A DNA stretch of 64,000 nucleotides, taken from the NCBI RefSeq assembly GCF_003012745.1, contig NZ_PXYK01000027.1, positions 1 through 64,000 on the forward strand. The letters run 5' to 3'. Below, piece after piece: positions 25,601 to 33,621 of the stretch. The stretch is from Kumtagia ephedrae. GTDB lineage: Bacteria > Pseudomonadota > Alphaproteobacteria > Rhizobiales > Rhizobiaceae. The stretch's first letter is position 1, and each line of letters starts with the position of its first letter. A program made the translations under genes and the position numbers. The notes below the pieces were generated by a model that searched no databases, was not told where the DNA came from, and worked only from the letters and a program-made list of their open reading frames with translations.

Positions 25601-25775
25601 CTTCCGCGCCAACACGACTGGGCTGGCGCAGGATGCTTCCGACCGCATCATCTATGAGCGCGATACCGGAAAGCTGTTCTACGACGCCGACGGCGCCGGC
25701 GGTTCCGCCGGCGTCCACTTCGCCACGCTCACCGTCGGCCTGGCGCTGACCAACGCCGACTTCTCGGTCGCCTAG
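22662..25775 (+). CDS. RTX calcium-binding repeat protein (type I secreted)
   Basis: A 1037-residue acidic, Gly/Asp-rich protein without a signal peptide. It is built of hemolysin-type calcium-binding nonapeptides (GGxGxDxLx), for example GGDDTLFGD and GGAGADVLIGG. Seven larger modules start at about residues 48, 156, 244, 350, 456, 562 and 668, each G(I/V)D...Y...V.V.L...GDA.GD...IE...GS.F.D.L.G; the last five are exactly 106 residues apart. Two copies of another unit (YIVDFREDNIIERAGEG and YRVFNSGDAIVEKAGQG) follow. The last about 100 residues (DRIIYERDTGKLFYDADG) are the usual RTX C-terminal secretion region. Export would need a type I system, not seen nearby. The function may be adhesive, matrix or surface-layer. 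Confidence 0.9.
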   Translation: MAEIIGNDEDNFLKATEFNSDDVIRGLGGNDVLDGDFGNDVLDGGSGVDTAFFDALGFGWTINLQTGLAVVNGGTQGRAELISIENVTGSTLRDAILGNAGANVLDGRDGDDTMSGAGGDDLLIGGLGNDTLDGNEGNDTFVGGSGGDVMTGGDGIDTADYSDSNQGVTVNLTDGFGFLGDAGGDRLFGIENLLGSTHGDQLLGNGAANFLAGGAGVDKIEGGAGNDKIEGGADADLLDGGAGIDQLRYAGSSAGVFVSLAGNVALFGDAAGDTIIRFEDLVGSNFDDVLEGSNDRNFLGGLNGADQLLGQGGDDTLFGDAGNDGLDGGEGSDVLVGGAGADVLIGGAGVDAASYANAGSAVTVSLAANSGTGSDAAGDTFSGIENLIGSRFGDTLDGDNGGNVLFGLDGGDTLRGLDGADSLDGGLGGDKLFGGAGNDLLNGGAGADQLVGGTGIDRANYVASGAGVQVFLDGGLGFQGDAQGDTFSGIEEVVGSNFADLLVGDAANNFFGGLAGDDFLSGNAGDDTMFGDAGSDQLFGGDGRDFLVGGAGADTLDGGAGVDRVSYHTSGAGVLVVLGSKLGFDGDAQGDTLEGIEEVVGSNFNDTLAGDNANNFLGGLNGADVLSGEGGDDELFGDGGADALDGGAGSDILVGGAGGDKINGGAGIDTASYANAASAIIVNISDDDTFVVSGDAAGDELISIENLTGSRFDDGLVGSNGANKLSGGDGNDLLEGRGGDDLLDGGAGADGLTGGLGNDLYIVDFREDNIIERAGEGTADRVAAAVDFALQSTDDIEILTTTNTTSTAAIDLTGNELRQKITGNAGANVLHDGGSGKADVMTGLGGNDSYRVFNSGDAIVEKAGQGSGDKVIAAVDYKLGAAVQVEIMQTNGSAGTAAIDLTGNEFGQQIIGNAGANRLEGKGGNDTLSGGSGADTFVFASKLGAGNVDRIVDFSVPADRMLLSDAIFTALDTGTLSAAAFRANTTGLAQDASDRIIYERDTGKLFYDADGAGGSAGVHFATLTVGLALTNADFSVA

Positions 25776-25830
25776 ACCGCCCGGGACAGCCGCGTTCCGC
25801 CGCCGGCAGGGCGGGACGCGGAGGGCAGGG

Positions 25831-25867
25831 GCCGGGCAGATCGCCGGAAGCCGGCGGACTGCCCGGC
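25831..25867. terminator. Strong two-part hairpin after the RTX gene
   Basis: An outer 8-bp stem (GCCGGGCA/TGCCCGGC) encloses an inner CGCCGG-AAG-CCGGCG stem, between the converging RTX and GntR stop codons. No clear T-run follows. Confidence 0.5.
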
Positions 25868-25910
25868 TATCCGCACGACCGGCGACCCGGCCGAGCGCCG
25901 CCGGCTTCCA

Positions 25911-26579
25911 TCACCGCGACCGCAGCAGGTTCTGCGCGATATGCCAGGCCTGCTCGACGTGCCGCCGGGCGGCTGCTTCCGCCCGCTCGGGATCGCGCGA
26001 CCTGATCGCATCCATGATGGCCGTCATCTCCGCGATCGCCGGGCTGCGGCGGTCCGTCGAGGCGATGGTCATGGACCGCAACTGGTTGATGCGCACGTTC
26101 AGTCCCTGCACGATCTCCCAGGCGATGTGCTTGCCGGCGGCCCCGAAAAGCTCCTCGTAGAATTTCGTCGTCGCGCGCATCACCTTGACCGGATCGCTCG
26201 ACGCCCATGCTTCGAGCAATCCGTCGAAGGCGGCATCGAGGCCGGCGATCTGCCGATCCGTCGCCGATTGGGCGCAGGCGCGCGCCGCGATCCCCTCCAG
26301 CAGCGCCCGCAATTCATAGATCTCGTCGGTGCGGTTCAGGTCCGGCTTGGCGACCGCGGGGCCGTGCCCGGGGATCATCTCGACGAGTCCCTCGGTCTCC
26401 AGCTGCCGCAGAACCTCGCGGACCACCGACCGGCTCACCCCGAGCTGGTCGCATAGCGGCCGCTCGACCAGCCGTTCTCCGGGCTGGAAGCGGAAATCCA
26501 TGATGGCCTCGCGCATCCGCTCGAGCGCCAGCGTCCGCAAGGTCTTGGTCGAGCGTTCGATCCGGAGCGTTTCGTCCAT
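25911..26579 (-). CDS. GntR-family (FCD) transcriptional regulator
   Basis: A 222-residue regulator. The winged HTH is ERPLCDQLGVSRSVVREVLR (about 41-60), followed by the wing VEMIPGHGPAVAKPD and an all-helical FCD domain (ELRALLEGIAARACAQSA). It is divergent from the DUF1185/flavin-reductase operon, and a perfect palindrome, TATGGTATACCATA, lies between them 78 bases from this start. It probably represses the operon until an imported substrate or intermediate binds the FCD domain. Confidence 0.9.
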   Translation of the reverse strand: MDETLRIERSTKTLRTLALERMREAIMDFRFQPGERLVERPLCDQLGVSRSVVREVLRQLETEGLVEMIPGHGPAVAKPDLNRTDEIYELRALLEGIAARACAQSATDRQIAGLDAAFDGLLEAWASSDPVKVMRATTKFYEELFGAAGKHIAWEIVQGLNVRINQLRSMTIASTDRRSPAIAEMTAIMDAIRSRDPERAEAAARRHVEQAWHIAQNLLRSR

Positions 26580-26656
26580 CGGGCGGGAAGCCTTTTCTGC
26601 GAAGCCCAAGAAAACAGATTCGGCGATCCATTGACAGGGTATGTGGTCGACAGTAA

Positions 26657-26670
26657 TATGGTATACCATA
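26657..26670. promoter_or_regulatory. GntR operator palindrome
   Basis: TATGGTATACCATA is a perfect 14-base palindrome of the TGGTATACCA type bound by FCD-type GntR proteins. It lies about 20-50 bases upstream of the DUF1185 start, over the likely promoter. Confidence 0.65.
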
Positions 26671-26717
26671 AGACAATGCAAGGCTGAGCCATGCCCGGCC
26701 TGTCGAGGTACCCTCTC

Positions 26718-27305
26718 ATGACGCCTGCCATCCGAAAGACCGTCACCTATGTCGAGAACACGCTGGTCGAGGGTGGCAAGGCAGCGCCCCGGCCGCTGCG
26801 GCTGATCGGCGTCGCCGCGGTGCTGGCTAATCCGTGGGCGGGGCGTGGCTTCACCGAGGATCTGTCGCCGGAAATCCGCGCCTGCGCGCCGGTGCTCGGC
26901 GAGATGCTGACGCGCGAGATTCTCGCCGTCGCCGGTTCGGGCGACGCGATCGAAGGCTATGGCAAGGCGGCCATCTGCGGCACGGCGGGCGAGATCGAGC
27001 ATGCGTCGGCGCTGATCCACACGCTGCATTTCGGCAATCATTATCGCCGCGCGGTCGGCGCCAAGACCTATCTCGCCTTCACCAACCTGCGCGGCGGGCC
27101 GAACACCCCGATCATGATCCCGCTGATGGACAAGAACGACGAGGGCCGCCGCTCGCATTATCTGACCGTGCATTTCCAGATTGGCGATGCGCCGGCACCC
27201 GACGAGCTCGTCGTGGCGCTGGGCGCGTCGATCGGCGGCCGTCCGCACCACCGCATCGGCGACCGCTACCAGGATCTCAAGGAGGTCGGCGACCTTCATG
27301 GCTGA
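26718..27305 (+). CDS. DUF1185 'amino acid synthesis' family protein
   Basis: A 195-residue protein. The sequence VTYVENTLVEGG, GVAAVLANPWAGRGF, LTREILAVAGSGDAIEGYGKAAICG, GGPNTPIMIPLMDKNDEGRRSHYL and LGASIGGRPHHRIGDRYQD marks the DUF1185 family, whose biochemical role is undefined. An ATG at 26691 gives nine more residues; 26718 fits the conserved start better. It opens an operon with flavin-dependent oxygenase genes and is followed, with 8 bases of overlap, by the hydrolase-flavin reductase fusion. Its place suggests a hydrolase- or isomerase-like step on the same substrate, but that is inference. Confidence 0.75.
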   Translation: MTPAIRKTVTYVENTLVEGGKAAPRPLRLIGVAAVLANPWAGRGFTEDLSPEIRACAPVLGEMLTREILAVAGSGDAIEGYGKAAICGTAGEIEHASALIHTLHFGNHYRRAVGAKTYLAFTNLRGGPNTPIMIPLMDKNDEGRRSHYLTVHFQIGDAPAPDELVVALGASIGGRPHHRIGDRYQDLKEVGDLHG

Positions 27306-29100
27306 GCGGCTCGCCATGCCCGCCCGCCTGCGCGGCGGCGCCTCCGCCGGGACCGGCTATATCCGCGCCGGCGCGGGCGAGCCGCTGCTGCTGATCCACG
27401 GCGTCGGCATGAATGCGGCGATCTGGCAGCCGCAGATCGAGCTGCTGAAAGGCCGCTACGACGTCGTCGCCATCGACATGCTCGGCCATGGCGAATCCCG
27501 GTTGCCGCCGGAAAATCCGGTTCTCGCCGACTACGCCGGCCAGGTGATCGAGCTGCTCGATCATCTCGGCCTGGACAGGGTGTCGATCGTCGGCCATTCG
27601 ATGGGCGCGCTGGTCGCCCAGGAAGTGGCACTGCGCGCACCGCAACGCGTCAGGCGCATCGTGTCGCTCAACGCCGTGTTCCGGCGCCCGCCGTCGCTCG
27701 CCCGGGCGGTGCGCGAGCGTGCCGCCGGCCTGAACGGTCACCATCACGGCTCCGGCGTCGATGCCACCATCGCGCGCTGGTTCGGCGATCCCGTGCCTGC
27801 CGGGCTGGCCGATGCCGCGGCGAAAGCCCGCGACGCGCTGGCGCGCGTCGATCCCGAGGGCTACACGCGTACCTATCGGCTTTTCGCCCATGCCGACGCG
27901 GATCATGTCGAGCGCCTGCCGGACCTGGCGATGCCCGCCCTGTTCATGACGGGATCGGACGACGCGAACTCGTCGCCGGCGATGTCGGCGGCGATGGCGC
28001 GGCTGGCACCGCTTGGCCGCTGTGTCGTGCTGGACGGCGAAAGGCACATGATGGCCCTCGCTTCGCCCGAGAAGGTGACGCGGCATATCGCCGATTTTCT
28101 CCAAGCCGATGCGGGATGGTCGAACGGGTCGCAAGCCGACGCGGGCGTCGATGCCATGGAATTCAGGCGGGCGCTCGGCTCGTTCCTGACCGGCGTCACC
28201 ATCGTGACGACGGTCGGCGCCGACGGCGAACCCCGGGGGTTCACCGCCAACTCGTTCACCTCGGTGTCGCTCGATCCGCCGCTCGTCCTGGTCTGCATCG
28301 CCAAGAAGGCGCACGGCCATCCGGTGTTCGCCGCCTCGCGGAGCTTTGCCGTCAACGTGCTCGGCGAGAGCCAGAAGGCCGCGTCCGGCGTCTTTGCGTC
28401 GAAGGCGGCGGACAAGTTCGCGGCGGTCTCATGGCGTCCGGGCTCGACAGGTTCTCCGATGATCGGCGGCTCCGTCGCCGCCTTCGATTGCGACATGGAG
28501 CAATTGGTGGACGCCGGCGATCATTCGATCCTCATCGGCCGGGTCCGCGATTTTTCCCACAATGCATCGCAGCCGCTCGGCTATTGCCGCGGCGCCTACG
28601 TCAATTTCGGTCTCAGCCAGGAAGCGCTGGCGACCGCGCCGCCGAACATGGAGGTCGGCGCCATCCTCGAACATGAAGGCCGCGTGCTGTTCTTCGAGGC
28701 GGCAGACGGCGCCTGCGAGCTGCCTGCCGGCATCGGCCTGGGCGCGCCGGGCGATGCCGCAAGCCTCAAGGGACGCCTGGCAGCCAGGGCCGTCGACGCT
28801 CAACTCGGCTTTCTCTTCGCGGTCTGGGACGACACCGCGAGGCCGTCGCGCACCCACGTCTACTACCGTGGTACGTTTGATGCGCCCTTGCCCGGCGACC
28901 GTCAGGCCCGTCTCGTGGACATAGAGCGCATCGCCGACCTGAAGATAGCCGACCCGGCGGTGCGCATCATGCTCGCCCGCTATGTCCGGGAGCGCACCGA
29001 GGACGCATTCGGCGTCTATGTCGGCAGCGAGATCGAAGGCGAGGTGCAGCCGCTGGCCAGGCGGAGGCCCGCCGCCGTCCCTTCCCCCGGTGTCAGGTAG
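27298..29100 (+). CDS. Fusion: alpha/beta hydrolase - flavin reductase - C-terminal Nudix-like region
   Basis: A continuous 600-residue frame. Residues 1-270 are an alpha/beta hydrolase: LLLIHGVGMNAAIWQ, nucleophile elbow GHSMG (S101), acid region TGSDDAN (about 219-224) and catalytic His in GERHMM (H250). Residues 287-440 are an FMN-binding flavin reductase of the HpaC/DIM6 type (RRALGSFLTGVTIVTT, GFTANSFTSVSLDPPLVLVC, SFAVNVL). Residues 450-600 resemble a Nudix-like tail (VGAILEHEGRVLFFEA). Elsewhere these parts occur as separate genes. The linker holds a short duplication (QADAG twice), and an internal ATG at 28156 marks where a separate reductase would begin. It would feed reduced flavin to the next gene's monooxygenase, with the hydrolase acting on the oxidised product. 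Confidence 0.85.
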   Translation: MAERLAMPARLRGGASAGTGYIRAGAGEPLLLIHGVGMNAAIWQPQIELLKGRYDVVAIDMLGHGESRLPPENPVLADYAGQVIELLDHLGLDRVSIVGHSMGALVAQEVALRAPQRVRRIVSLNAVFRRPPSLARAVRERAAGLNGHHHGSGVDATIARWFGDPVPAGLADAAAKARDALARVDPEGYTRTYRLFAHADADHVERLPDLAMPALFMTGSDDANSSPAMSAAMARLAPLGRCVVLDGERHMMALASPEKVTRHIADFLQADAGWSNGSQADAGVDAMEFRRALGSFLTGVTIVTTVGADGEPRGFTANSFTSVSLDPPLVLVCIAKKAHGHPVFAASRSFAVNVLGESQKAASGVFASKAADKFAAVSWRPGSTGSPMIGGSVAAFDCDMEQLVDAGDHSILIGRVRDFSHNASQPLGYCRGAYVNFGLSQEALATAPPNMEVGAILEHEGRVLFFEAADGACELPAGIGLGAPGDAASLKGRLAARAVDAQLGFLFAVWDDTARPSRTHVYYRGTFDAPLPGDRQARLVDIERIADLKIADPAVRIMLARYVRERTEDAFGVYVGSEIEGEVQPLARRRPAAVPSPGVR

Positions 29101-29104
29101 AAGA

Positions 29105-30142
29105 ATGAAGTTCTCGCTTTTCGTGCACATGGAACGTTCCGATCCGGCGAAGCCGCATGCCGAGCTGCTGGCGGAGCTGGAGGAGCTCGTGCTGATGGCG
29201 GAGGAAGCGGGCTTCGAGGCGGCCTGGATCGGCGAGCATCACGGAATGGAGTTCACCATCTCGCCCAACCCGTTCATCAACATCGCCTATCTCGGCGCGA
29301 AGACCAGGCGGATACGCCTGGGGACCGGCACCATCGTCGCCCCCTTCTGGCATCCCATCAAGCTTGCCGGCGAGGCGGCGATGGCCGACGTCGCCACCGG
29401 CGGCCGGCTCGACATCGGCATCGCGCGCGGCGCCTACAGCTACGAATATCAGCGGCTTTCGCCGGGTCTCGACGCGTGGGGTGCCGGCCAGCGCATGCGC
29501 GAGATCATCCCGGCGATCCGGGGCCTGTGGGACGGCGATTTCGAGATGTCCGGGGAGTTCTGGTCGTTCCCCGCCACGACGTCGTCGCCCAAGCCGGTGC
29601 AGACTCCGTATCCGCCGATCTGGGTGGCCGCCCGCGATCCCAATTCGCACGATTTCGCCGTGGCCGGCGGGTGCAACGTGCAGGTGACGCCGCTCGCGTC
29701 GGGCGACGCGGAGGTGGCCAGCCTGATGGAGCGCTTCAACGACGCCTGCGCCGCGCACCCCGAGGTGGAGCGGCCGCAGATCATGCTGTTGATGCATACC
29801 TTCGTCGCGGAGGATGCCGCCGAGACCGAACGGCTGACCGGCGACCTGTCGAATTTCTACTGCCAGTTCGGGGCGTGGTTCCAGAACAAGAAGCCGGTGC
29901 GCCAGGGTTTCCTCGAAGCGCTGACCGAAGACGAGATCGCGGCCATGCCGCAATATGCGCCGGAGACGATTAGGCGGAACCTGGTGATCGGCGAGGCCGA
30001 CGCGGTGATCGCCCGCCTGAAGGCGTATGAGGCGCTCGGCTACCACCAGTATTCCATCTGGATCGACAGCGGCCTCTCGCACGAGCGCAAGAAGAAGTCG
30101 CTTCAGCTCTTCGTCGACAGGGTGATGCCGGCTTTCCAGTAA
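29105..30142 (+). CDS. LLM-class (luciferase-like) flavin-dependent monooxygenase
   Basis: A 345-residue bacterial-luciferase-fold protein: FSLFVHMERSD, AWIGEHHGMEFT (the conserved E-H-H), RLGTGTIVAPFWHPIKLAGEAAMAD, GRLDIGIARGAY and PPIWVAARDPNS. Such enzymes use FMNH2 from a reductase partner, here encoded by the fused gene four bases upstream, to oxygenate an organic substrate (Baeyer-Villiger, ring-opening or N/C hydroxylation). With an aldehyde dehydrogenase and transporter downstream, it is likely the key oxygenase of an uptake-and-degradation operon. The substrate is unknown; an N-containing heterocycle or amine fits the polyamine-type transporter. Confidence 0.88.
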   Translation: MKFSLFVHMERSDPAKPHAELLAELEELVLMAEEAGFEAAWIGEHHGMEFTISPNPFINIAYLGAKTRRIRLGTGTIVAPFWHPIKLAGEAAMADVATGGRLDIGIARGAYSYEYQRLSPGLDAWGAGQRMREIIPAIRGLWDGDFEMSGEFWSFPATTSSPKPVQTPYPPIWVAARDPNSHDFAVAGGCNVQVTPLASGDAEVASLMERFNDACAAHPEVERPQIMLLMHTFVAEDAAETERLTGDLSNFYCQFGAWFQNKKPVRQGFLEALTEDEIAAMPQYAPETIRRNLVIGEADAVIARLKAYEALGYHQYSIWIDSGLSHERKKKSLQLFVDRVMPAFQ

Positions 30143-30147
30143 GCGAG

Positions 30148-31629
30148 ATGATGATGACCGCAGCCGTATTCCGCAACTACATAGACGGCCGGTTCGCCGA
30201 GGCCGCGGCGACCTTCGACAGCGTCGATCCGTCGACGGGTGCGGCCTGGGCGACGATGCCGGCGGCAACGGCGGCCGACGTCGACCGCGCCGTCGAAGCC
30301 GCGCACCGGGCGCTGCGCACCGGGCCGTGGGCGTCGATGACGGCGACGGCCCGCGGCAAGCTCCTGGTGCGCCTGGGCGATCTGGTCGTCGCCAATGCCG
30401 ATCGCCTGGCCGAACTCGAGACCCGCGACACCGGCAAGATCATCCGCGAGACCCGGGCGCAGATCGCCTATGTCGGCGACTACTACCGCTATTACGGCGG
30501 GCTGGCCGACAAGCACGAGGGCGCCTACGTTCCCATCGACAAGGCGGACATGGAGGTGACGGTACGGCCGGAGCCGATCGGCGTCGTCGCCGCGGTGGTG
30601 CCGTGGAACTCGCAGCTCTTCCTGTCCGCCGTCAAGCTCGGCCCGGCGCTCGCTGCCGGCTGCACCGTCGTGCTCAAGGCCTCGGAGGACGGGCCGGCGC
30701 CGTTGCTGGCGTTCGCCGAGCTGGTCCACGACGCGGGCTTTCCGGCGGGAAGCGTGAACATCCTGACGGGTTTCGGCCAGGATTGCGGTCGGCGGCTCAC
30801 CGGCCATCCGCTGGTCGCGCGCGTCGCCTTCACCGGCGGCCCGTCGACGGCGCGCGAGATCGTTCGCAACACTGCCGAAAACCTCGCCTACACGACGCTC
30901 GAACTCGGTGGGAAGAGCCCGGTCGTCGTGTTCGCCGACGCTGACCTGGACAGCGCCGCCAACGCCGTCGTTGCCGGCATATTCGCCGCGAGCGGCCAGA
31001 GCTGCGTCGCCGGCTCGCGGCTGCTGGTCGAGCGCTCCGTTAAGGAGGCGTTTCTGGATAGCCTGAAGCGGAAGGCGGAAACCATCACCATCGGCGACCC
31101 GCAGGATCCGGCCACCGAAATGGGGCCGCTGGCTACGGTACGCCAGCGCGAAAGGATCGAGGCGATCGTGGCCGAAAGCCTGGCGAAAGGCGGCAAGCTC
31201 GTCACCGGCGGAAAAAGGCCCGACGGCGGCGCGAGCGGCTTCTACTACGCCCCGACGATCATCGACGCCGGCAGCCCCGACCTGCCTTGCGTGCGCGAGG
31301 AGCTGTTCGGCCCGGTGCTGAGCGTGCTGCCGTTCGATACCGAGGCCGAGGCGCTGACGCTCGCCAACGACACGCCGTTCGGCCTCGCGTCGGGCGTATT
31401 CACCACCAATCTCGGCAAGGCGCACCGGATGGCGCGCGGCATTCACGCCGGCGTCGTCTGGATCAACACCTACAGGGCCGTCTCGCCGCTGGTGCCCTTC
31501 GGCGGCTACGGCCTGTCCGGCCTCGGCCGGGAAGGTGGCCTGGACGCCATCCGCGACTACACGCGCTCGAAATCCGTCTGGATCCGGACCTCGGACGAGC
31601 CGATCCCCGACCCGTTCGTGATGCGGTGA
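30148..31629 (+). CDS. Aldehyde dehydrogenase (NAD(P)+-dependent)
   Basis: A 493-residue ALDH. The cofactor and active-site landmarks are VVPWNSQLFLSAVKLGPALAAG, FTGGPSTAREI, the catalytic Glu in LELGGKSPVVVF, and the catalytic Cys in GQSCVAGSRLLVE. The ALDH C-terminal FGGYGLSGLGREGG is intact. It would oxidise the aldehyde made by the upstream monooxygenase and hydrolase. It starts five bases after the LLM stop. Confidence 0.9.
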   Translation: MMMTAAVFRNYIDGRFAEAAATFDSVDPSTGAAWATMPAATAADVDRAVEAAHRALRTGPWASMTATARGKLLVRLGDLVVANADRLAELETRDTGKIIRETRAQIAYVGDYYRYYGGLADKHEGAYVPIDKADMEVTVRPEPIGVVAAVVPWNSQLFLSAVKLGPALAAGCTVVLKASEDGPAPLLAFAELVHDAGFPAGSVNILTGFGQDCGRRLTGHPLVARVAFTGGPSTAREIVRNTAENLAYTTLELGGKSPVVVFADADLDSAANAVVAGIFAASGQSCVAGSRLLVERSVKEAFLDSLKRKAETITIGDPQDPATEMGPLATVRQRERIEAIVAESLAKGGKLVTGGKRPDGGASGFYYAPTIIDAGSPDLPCVREELFGPVLSVLPFDTEAEALTLANDTPFGLASGVFTTNLGKAHRMARGIHAGVVWINTYRAVSPLVPFGGYGLSGLGREGGLDAIRDYTRSKSVWIRTSDEPIPDPFVMR

Positions 31630-31702
31630 AGGCAGGCGCTCGGATGGGGAGCGCCAACAGTGAAGCAAGAGCAAATCAGAACAAACCACAGAGGAGAATG
31701 AC

Positions 31703-32707
31703 ATGAAACTTGTACTGGCCGGCATCATGGCCGGGCTTCTGGCCGCCACCGCCGCACAGGCCGAGGAAATGGTGTTCACGAGCTGGGGCGGCACCACCCA
31801 GGAAGCGCAGGCCAAATCATGGGCGGAGCCGTTCACTGCCGAAACCGGGATCAAGGTCTTGCAGGACGGCCCGACCGACTACGGCAAGCTGAAGGCCATG
31901 GTCGACAGCGGCAGCGTGAGCTGGGACGTGATCGACGTCGAGATGGATTTCGCCATCAAGGCGGCGAAGGACGGCCTGCTCGAGCCGATCGATTTCAACG
32001 TGGTGCCCAAGGCCGATCTCGATCCGCGCTTCACCACCGATCATGCAGTCGGCAGCTTCTACTATTCGTTCGTGCTCGCTTGGAACAAGGGCGCCGTGTC
32101 CGGCGAGCCGGTCGGATGGGCCGACATGTTCGACCTGACGAAATACCCGGGCAAGCGGACCTTCTACAAATGGTCGGCCCCAGGCGTCATCGAGATCGCG
32201 CTGCTGGCCGACGGCGTGCCGGCCGACAAGCTCTATCCGCTCGACCTCGACCGCGCCTTCAAGAAGCTGGACACCATCAAGCCGGAGATCGTCTGGTGGA
32301 GCGGCGGGGCGCAGTCGCAGCAGCTCATCGCCTCGGGCGAGGCGACGTTCGGGCAGCTCTGGAACGGCCGCGTGTTCGCGCTGCAGGAAGAGGGCGCCGA
32401 TGTCGGCGTGTCGTGGAACCAGAACATGACGGCGGCCGACGTGCTGGTCGTCCCCAAGGGCGCCAAGAACAAGGATCTGGCGATGAAGTTCCTCGCCGCC
32501 GCCACCAGCCCCTCGGCGCAGGCGAGCTTCGCCGAGGCGAGCGGCTACGCGCCGATCAACACCGCGGCCAAGGCCGAGATGCCGGAAGAGGTGGTCAAGT
32601 CGCTGCCGGACGCCTTTGTCGACGGGCAGATCAATCTCGACATGAACTACTGGGCCGAGAACCGCGATGCGATCGCGACGCGCTGGTACGCCTGGCAGGC
32701 GCAATAG
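31703..32707 (+). CDS. ABC transporter substrate-binding protein, spermidine/putrescine type
   Basis: A 334-residue periplasmic protein with a signal peptide (MKLVLAGIMAGLLAATAAQA, cleaved before EEMVF). The mature sequence has FTSWGGTTQEAQAKSW, the PotD/PotF-like opening, and KVLQDGPTDYGKLKAMVDSG. It binds a positively charged or amine-type organic molecule for import. An AGAGGAG ribosome-binding site precedes the start. Its permeases and ATPase follow directly. Confidence 0.9.
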   Translation: MKLVLAGIMAGLLAATAAQAEEMVFTSWGGTTQEAQAKSWAEPFTAETGIKVLQDGPTDYGKLKAMVDSGSVSWDVIDVEMDFAIKAAKDGLLEPIDFNVVPKADLDPRFTTDHAVGSFYYSFVLAWNKGAVSGEPVGWADMFDLTKYPGKRTFYKWSAPGVIEIALLADGVPADKLYPLDLDRAFKKLDTIKPEIVWWSGGAQSQQLIASGEATFGQLWNGRVFALQEEGADVGVSWNQNMTAADVLVVPKGAKNKDLAMKFLAAATSPSAQASFAEASGYAPINTAAKAEMPEEVVKSLPDAFVDGQINLDMNYWAENRDAIATRWYAWQAQ

Positions 32708-32708
32708 C

Positions 32709-33620
32709 GTGGCGGATGTCAACCTGACCCTGCGGGAGTCGAAGGCTCCCGCGGGGCAAGCCGGGACCGCGGCCATGCCGGGCAAAGCGCCTTTTCGTTT
32801 TCCCGCCGGACTGGGCGGCGCGCTCCCCGCCCTGGTCCTGGTCACCCTGTTTTTCGTTGTGCCCGTCGTGGCGCTGCTGCTGCGCAGCGTCACCGAGCCG
32901 GAGCCAGGCTTGCAGAACTACGCGACCCTGTTCGGCGACGGCACCTATGCCCGGATATTCCTCAACACCTTCCTGGTCGCGTCGGTGGTCACTGCCGTCA
33001 CAATCGTCGTGGCGTTTCCCGTCGCCTGGATGCTGGCGATCATGCCGCCCGCTCTCGGCTCGATCGTCTTCGGCGTCATCATCCTGTCGATGTGGACCAA
33101 CCTGCTCACGCGCACCTATGCCTGGATGGTCCTGTTGCAGCGCACCGGCGTCATCAATCGGACGCTGATCAGCCTCGGCATCATCGACGAGCCGCTGCCG
33201 CTCATCAACAACCTGACCGGCGTCACCATCGGCATGGTCTACATCATGCTGCCGTTCATGATCCTGCCGCTTGTCGGCACCTTGCGAGCCATCGACCCGA
33301 TGACGTTGCGCGCCGCGGCGCTGTGCGGCGCGAGCCCCTTCGCCGCCTTCCGCCGCATCCTGCTGCCGCTGTCGCTTCCCGGTGTCGCCGCCGGCGGCCT
33401 CATGGTCTTCGTCATGTCGCTCGGCTATTTCGTCACGCCGGCGCTGCTCGGCGGCACGTCGAACATGATGCTGGCCGAGATGATCGCCCAGATGATCCAG
33501 TCGCTGCTCAACTGGGGCCTCGGCAGCGCCGCCGCCTTCGTCCTGCTTGCCGTGACCATGGCGCTCTACGCGCTGCAGCTGCGGCTCGTCGGCGCCAGGC
33601 GTGTGGGGGGAGGGGCCTGA
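32709..33620 (+). CDS. ABC transporter permease, PotB type
   Basis: A 303-residue membrane protein. The GTG start one base after the binding-protein stop is preferred, as the binding-protein gene occupies the upstream sequence. After a polar 35-residue leader come six hydrophobic segments (LVLVTLFFVVPVVALLL, VASVVTAVTIVVAFPVAWML and so on) and the coupling loop RAAALCGASPFAAFRRI. It pairs with the PotC-type permease that follows. Confidence 0.87.
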   Translation: MADVNLTLRESKAPAGQAGTAAMPGKAPFRFPAGLGGALPALVLVTLFFVVPVVALLLRSVTEPEPGLQNYATLFGDGTYARIFLNTFLVASVVTAVTIVVAFPVAWMLAIMPPALGSIVFGVIILSMWTNLLTRTYAWMVLLQRTGVINRTLISLGIIDEPLPLINNLTGVTIGMVYIMLPFMILPLVGTLRAIDPMTLRAAALCGASPFAAFRRILLPLSLPGVAAGGLMVFVMSLGYFVTPALLGGTSNMMLAEMIAQMIQSLLNWGLGSAAAFVLLAVTMALYALQLRLVGARRVGGGA

Positions 33621-33621
33621 G

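Noticed and set aside
22545-25718. A 1057-codon open frame antisense to the RTX gene
   Set aside because: It mirrors the Gly/Asp repeats of the RTX gene; its product is a low-complexity Val/Ala-rich artefact with no start context. High GC and repeats keep the antisense frame open.
22662-25775. Tandem repeats resembling a CRISPR or satellite array
   Set aside because: The periodicity is in codons (27-base and 318-base units) and encodes RTX calcium-binding motifs, so it is a protein repeat.
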